DNA of 11,968 nt from JACMMS01 sp043758775 (lineage in GTDB: Bacteria > Pseudomonadota > Gammaproteobacteria > Burkholderiales > Methylophilaceae). Both the position numbers and the translations under genes were made by a program. The notes under the pieces were generated by a model. It was not told where the DNA came from and made no database searches. It worked only from the letters and a program-made list of their open reading frames with translations. The stretch spans positions 1-11,968 of the forward strand of contig JAYVMU010000097.1 in the NCBI GenBank assembly GCA_043758775.1. The letters are read 5' to 3'. Positions within the stretch are counted from its first letter, which is position 1. Each line of letters starts with the position of its first letter. This document shows positions 11,256 to 11,968 of this stretch, in pieces.

Positions 11256-11837
11256 ATGTTTGATTCACAATCTCAAAGATGGAATCCTGTGCAATACGCT
11301 GAAAATGCTAGGTTTGTTTCCGATCTCGGCATGCCAGTTGTTGCACTGCTATCACCACAAGCTAGTGAGCACATTCTTGATCTTGGCTGCGGTGACGGAG
11401 CTTTGACCATAAAACTTGTGCAACTTGGTTGCGATGTGATTGGGGTCGATTCAAGTCCTGACATGATCATGGCAGCAAAGGCTCTTGGTTTAAATGCGAA
11501 TGTAATGAATGGAGAAGCTCTAACATTCAATCATCAATTTGACGCAGTGTTTTCTAATGCGGCTTTGCACTGGATGAAAAATCCAGAAGCTGTTATTGAC
11601 GGCGTTTGGCAGGCACTTAAACCTGGAGGGCGTTTCGTGGCAGAATTTGGCGGTTACGGCAATGTCAATACGATTGTCACTGCTATTGAATCAGCGCTTG
11701 CTCTGCGTGGATTCAATATGATGAACTGGCTACAAATAAGGGTGTATTTAAATCAGCGGTTATGCAGGCAGGTTATGGTGTGCATGGATAGTAGCGATTC
11801 TAAATTAAGTCCAACTAAGGGCAGGTGTTGTGACTAA
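11256..11837 (+). pseudogene. Class I SAM-dependent methyltransferase, frameshifted and truncated
   Basis: Residues 1-150 are a normal class I methyltransferase start: RWNPVQYAENARFVSDLG, SAM-binding motif I HILDLGCGDGALT (39-51), acidic strand end VIGVDSSPDMI (61-71), FDAVFSNAALHWM (95-107) and ALKPGGRFVAEFGG (120-133). This resembles trans-aconitate/UbiE-like enzymes of about 250 residues. After RGFN (residue 154) the family sequence stops, and the frame runs through MMNWLQIRVYLNQRLCRQVM to a chance stop. In the -1 frame the same DNA reads FKSAVMQAGYGVHG, which resembles the expected 'YxxxLxxAGF' helix, then stops at 11789-11791. A frameshift near 11710-11730 plus loss of the 3' end is the likely history. 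The N-terminal fold remains, but substrate binding is probably lost. It follows hemE by 14 bp. Confidence 0.7.
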
Positions 11838-11885
11838 ATATCCTATTGTTAAGCGTATGTTATTGAATAAAGTAAGCACCTGCCC
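11819..11885. repeat. Long inverted repeat across the end of the broken methyltransferase gene
   Basis: GGGCAGGTG (11819-11827) is the perfect reverse complement of CACCTGCCC (11877-11885), with 49 bases between. It spans the chance stop codon of the methyltransferase frame. It could be the ends of a very short degenerate element or a large hairpin. There is no T-tract after it, so a terminator is not favoured. Confidence 0.4.
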
Positions 11886-11920
11886 AGCACCATCTAGCCT
11901 TACTCCCTAAATCTCGTAAG

Positions 11921-11953
11921 ATAGGTGTCCACCTAAATTAAGTGTACACCTAT
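11921..11953. repeat. Palindromic AGGTGTNCACCT-type pair
   Basis: ATAGGTGT (11921-11928) is the reverse complement of ACACCTAT (11946-11953). Within this span two near-palindromic 12-mers, AGGTGTCCACCT (11923-11934) and AAGTGTACACCT (11940-11951), lie 17 bp apart. The arrangement suggests an insertion-sequence end or a dimer-binding operator. The window ends 15 bases later, so the context is missing. Confidence 0.4.
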
Positions 11954-11968
11954 TTTATGACTGACTTT

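Overview
This is a moderately AT-rich bacterial window with two parts: an accessory segment (about 1-5650) and a chromosomal-backbone segment (about 5651-11840). Backbone products (HemE, SulP transporter, YggU/DUF167, YjdM, YkgJ-type protein) and the XerC-like recombinase look proteobacterial. My best guess is an AT-rich betaproteobacterium of the Methylophilaceae/Nitrosomonadales kind. This is inferred from protein resemblance only and was not tested.

Accessory segment. Positions 1-1341 are the remains of a filamentous (Inoviridae-type) prophage. They hold the C-terminus of a II/X-type replication protein, two small membrane proteins, a 43-residue leaderless major coat protein, a hairpin terminator, and a Zot/pI assembly ATPase cut short after its ATPase domain. 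Around 1310-1330 the zot gene is joined directly to the 3' half of an ImmA/IrrE-type gene. After a gene-free stretch (1863-2284) comes a Phd/YefM-VapC toxin-antitoxin pair (2285-2952). A repeat-rich non-coding stretch follows (2953-3387). The segment ends with a divergent pair: a KfrA-like DNA-binding coiled-coil protein (minus strand) and a 399-residue tyrosine recombinase (plus strand). Their 142-bp spacer holds two adjoining perfect palindromes and a perfect 10-6-10 inverted repeat shaped like a recombinase core site. The core-site arm motif TGACATT recurs in a 22-bp direct-repeat array beyond the 3' end of the kfrA-like gene.

Junction. The recombinase gene ends at 5650, exactly where the minus-strand yggU gene loses its normal 3' end. 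The last ~26 codons of yggU are antisense recombinase sequence, so the element appears to have entered yggU.

Backbone. A minus-strand run of six closely packed genes reads from 8139 down to 5568: ribbon-helix-helix regulator, GNAT acetyltransferase, spermidine-synthase-like protein, YkgJ-type Cys-cluster protein, YjdM, broken yggU. Divergent from it are a SulP anion transporter, an overlapping pseudo-receiver protein, hemE, and a class I SAM methyltransferase that loses its family sequence at a probable frameshift. The 8140-8210 spacer between the two directions has a perfect 10-bp inverted repeat, a likely operator for the ribbon-helix-helix protein. The far right end carries palindromic sequence that may be an insertion-sequence end or a hairpin.
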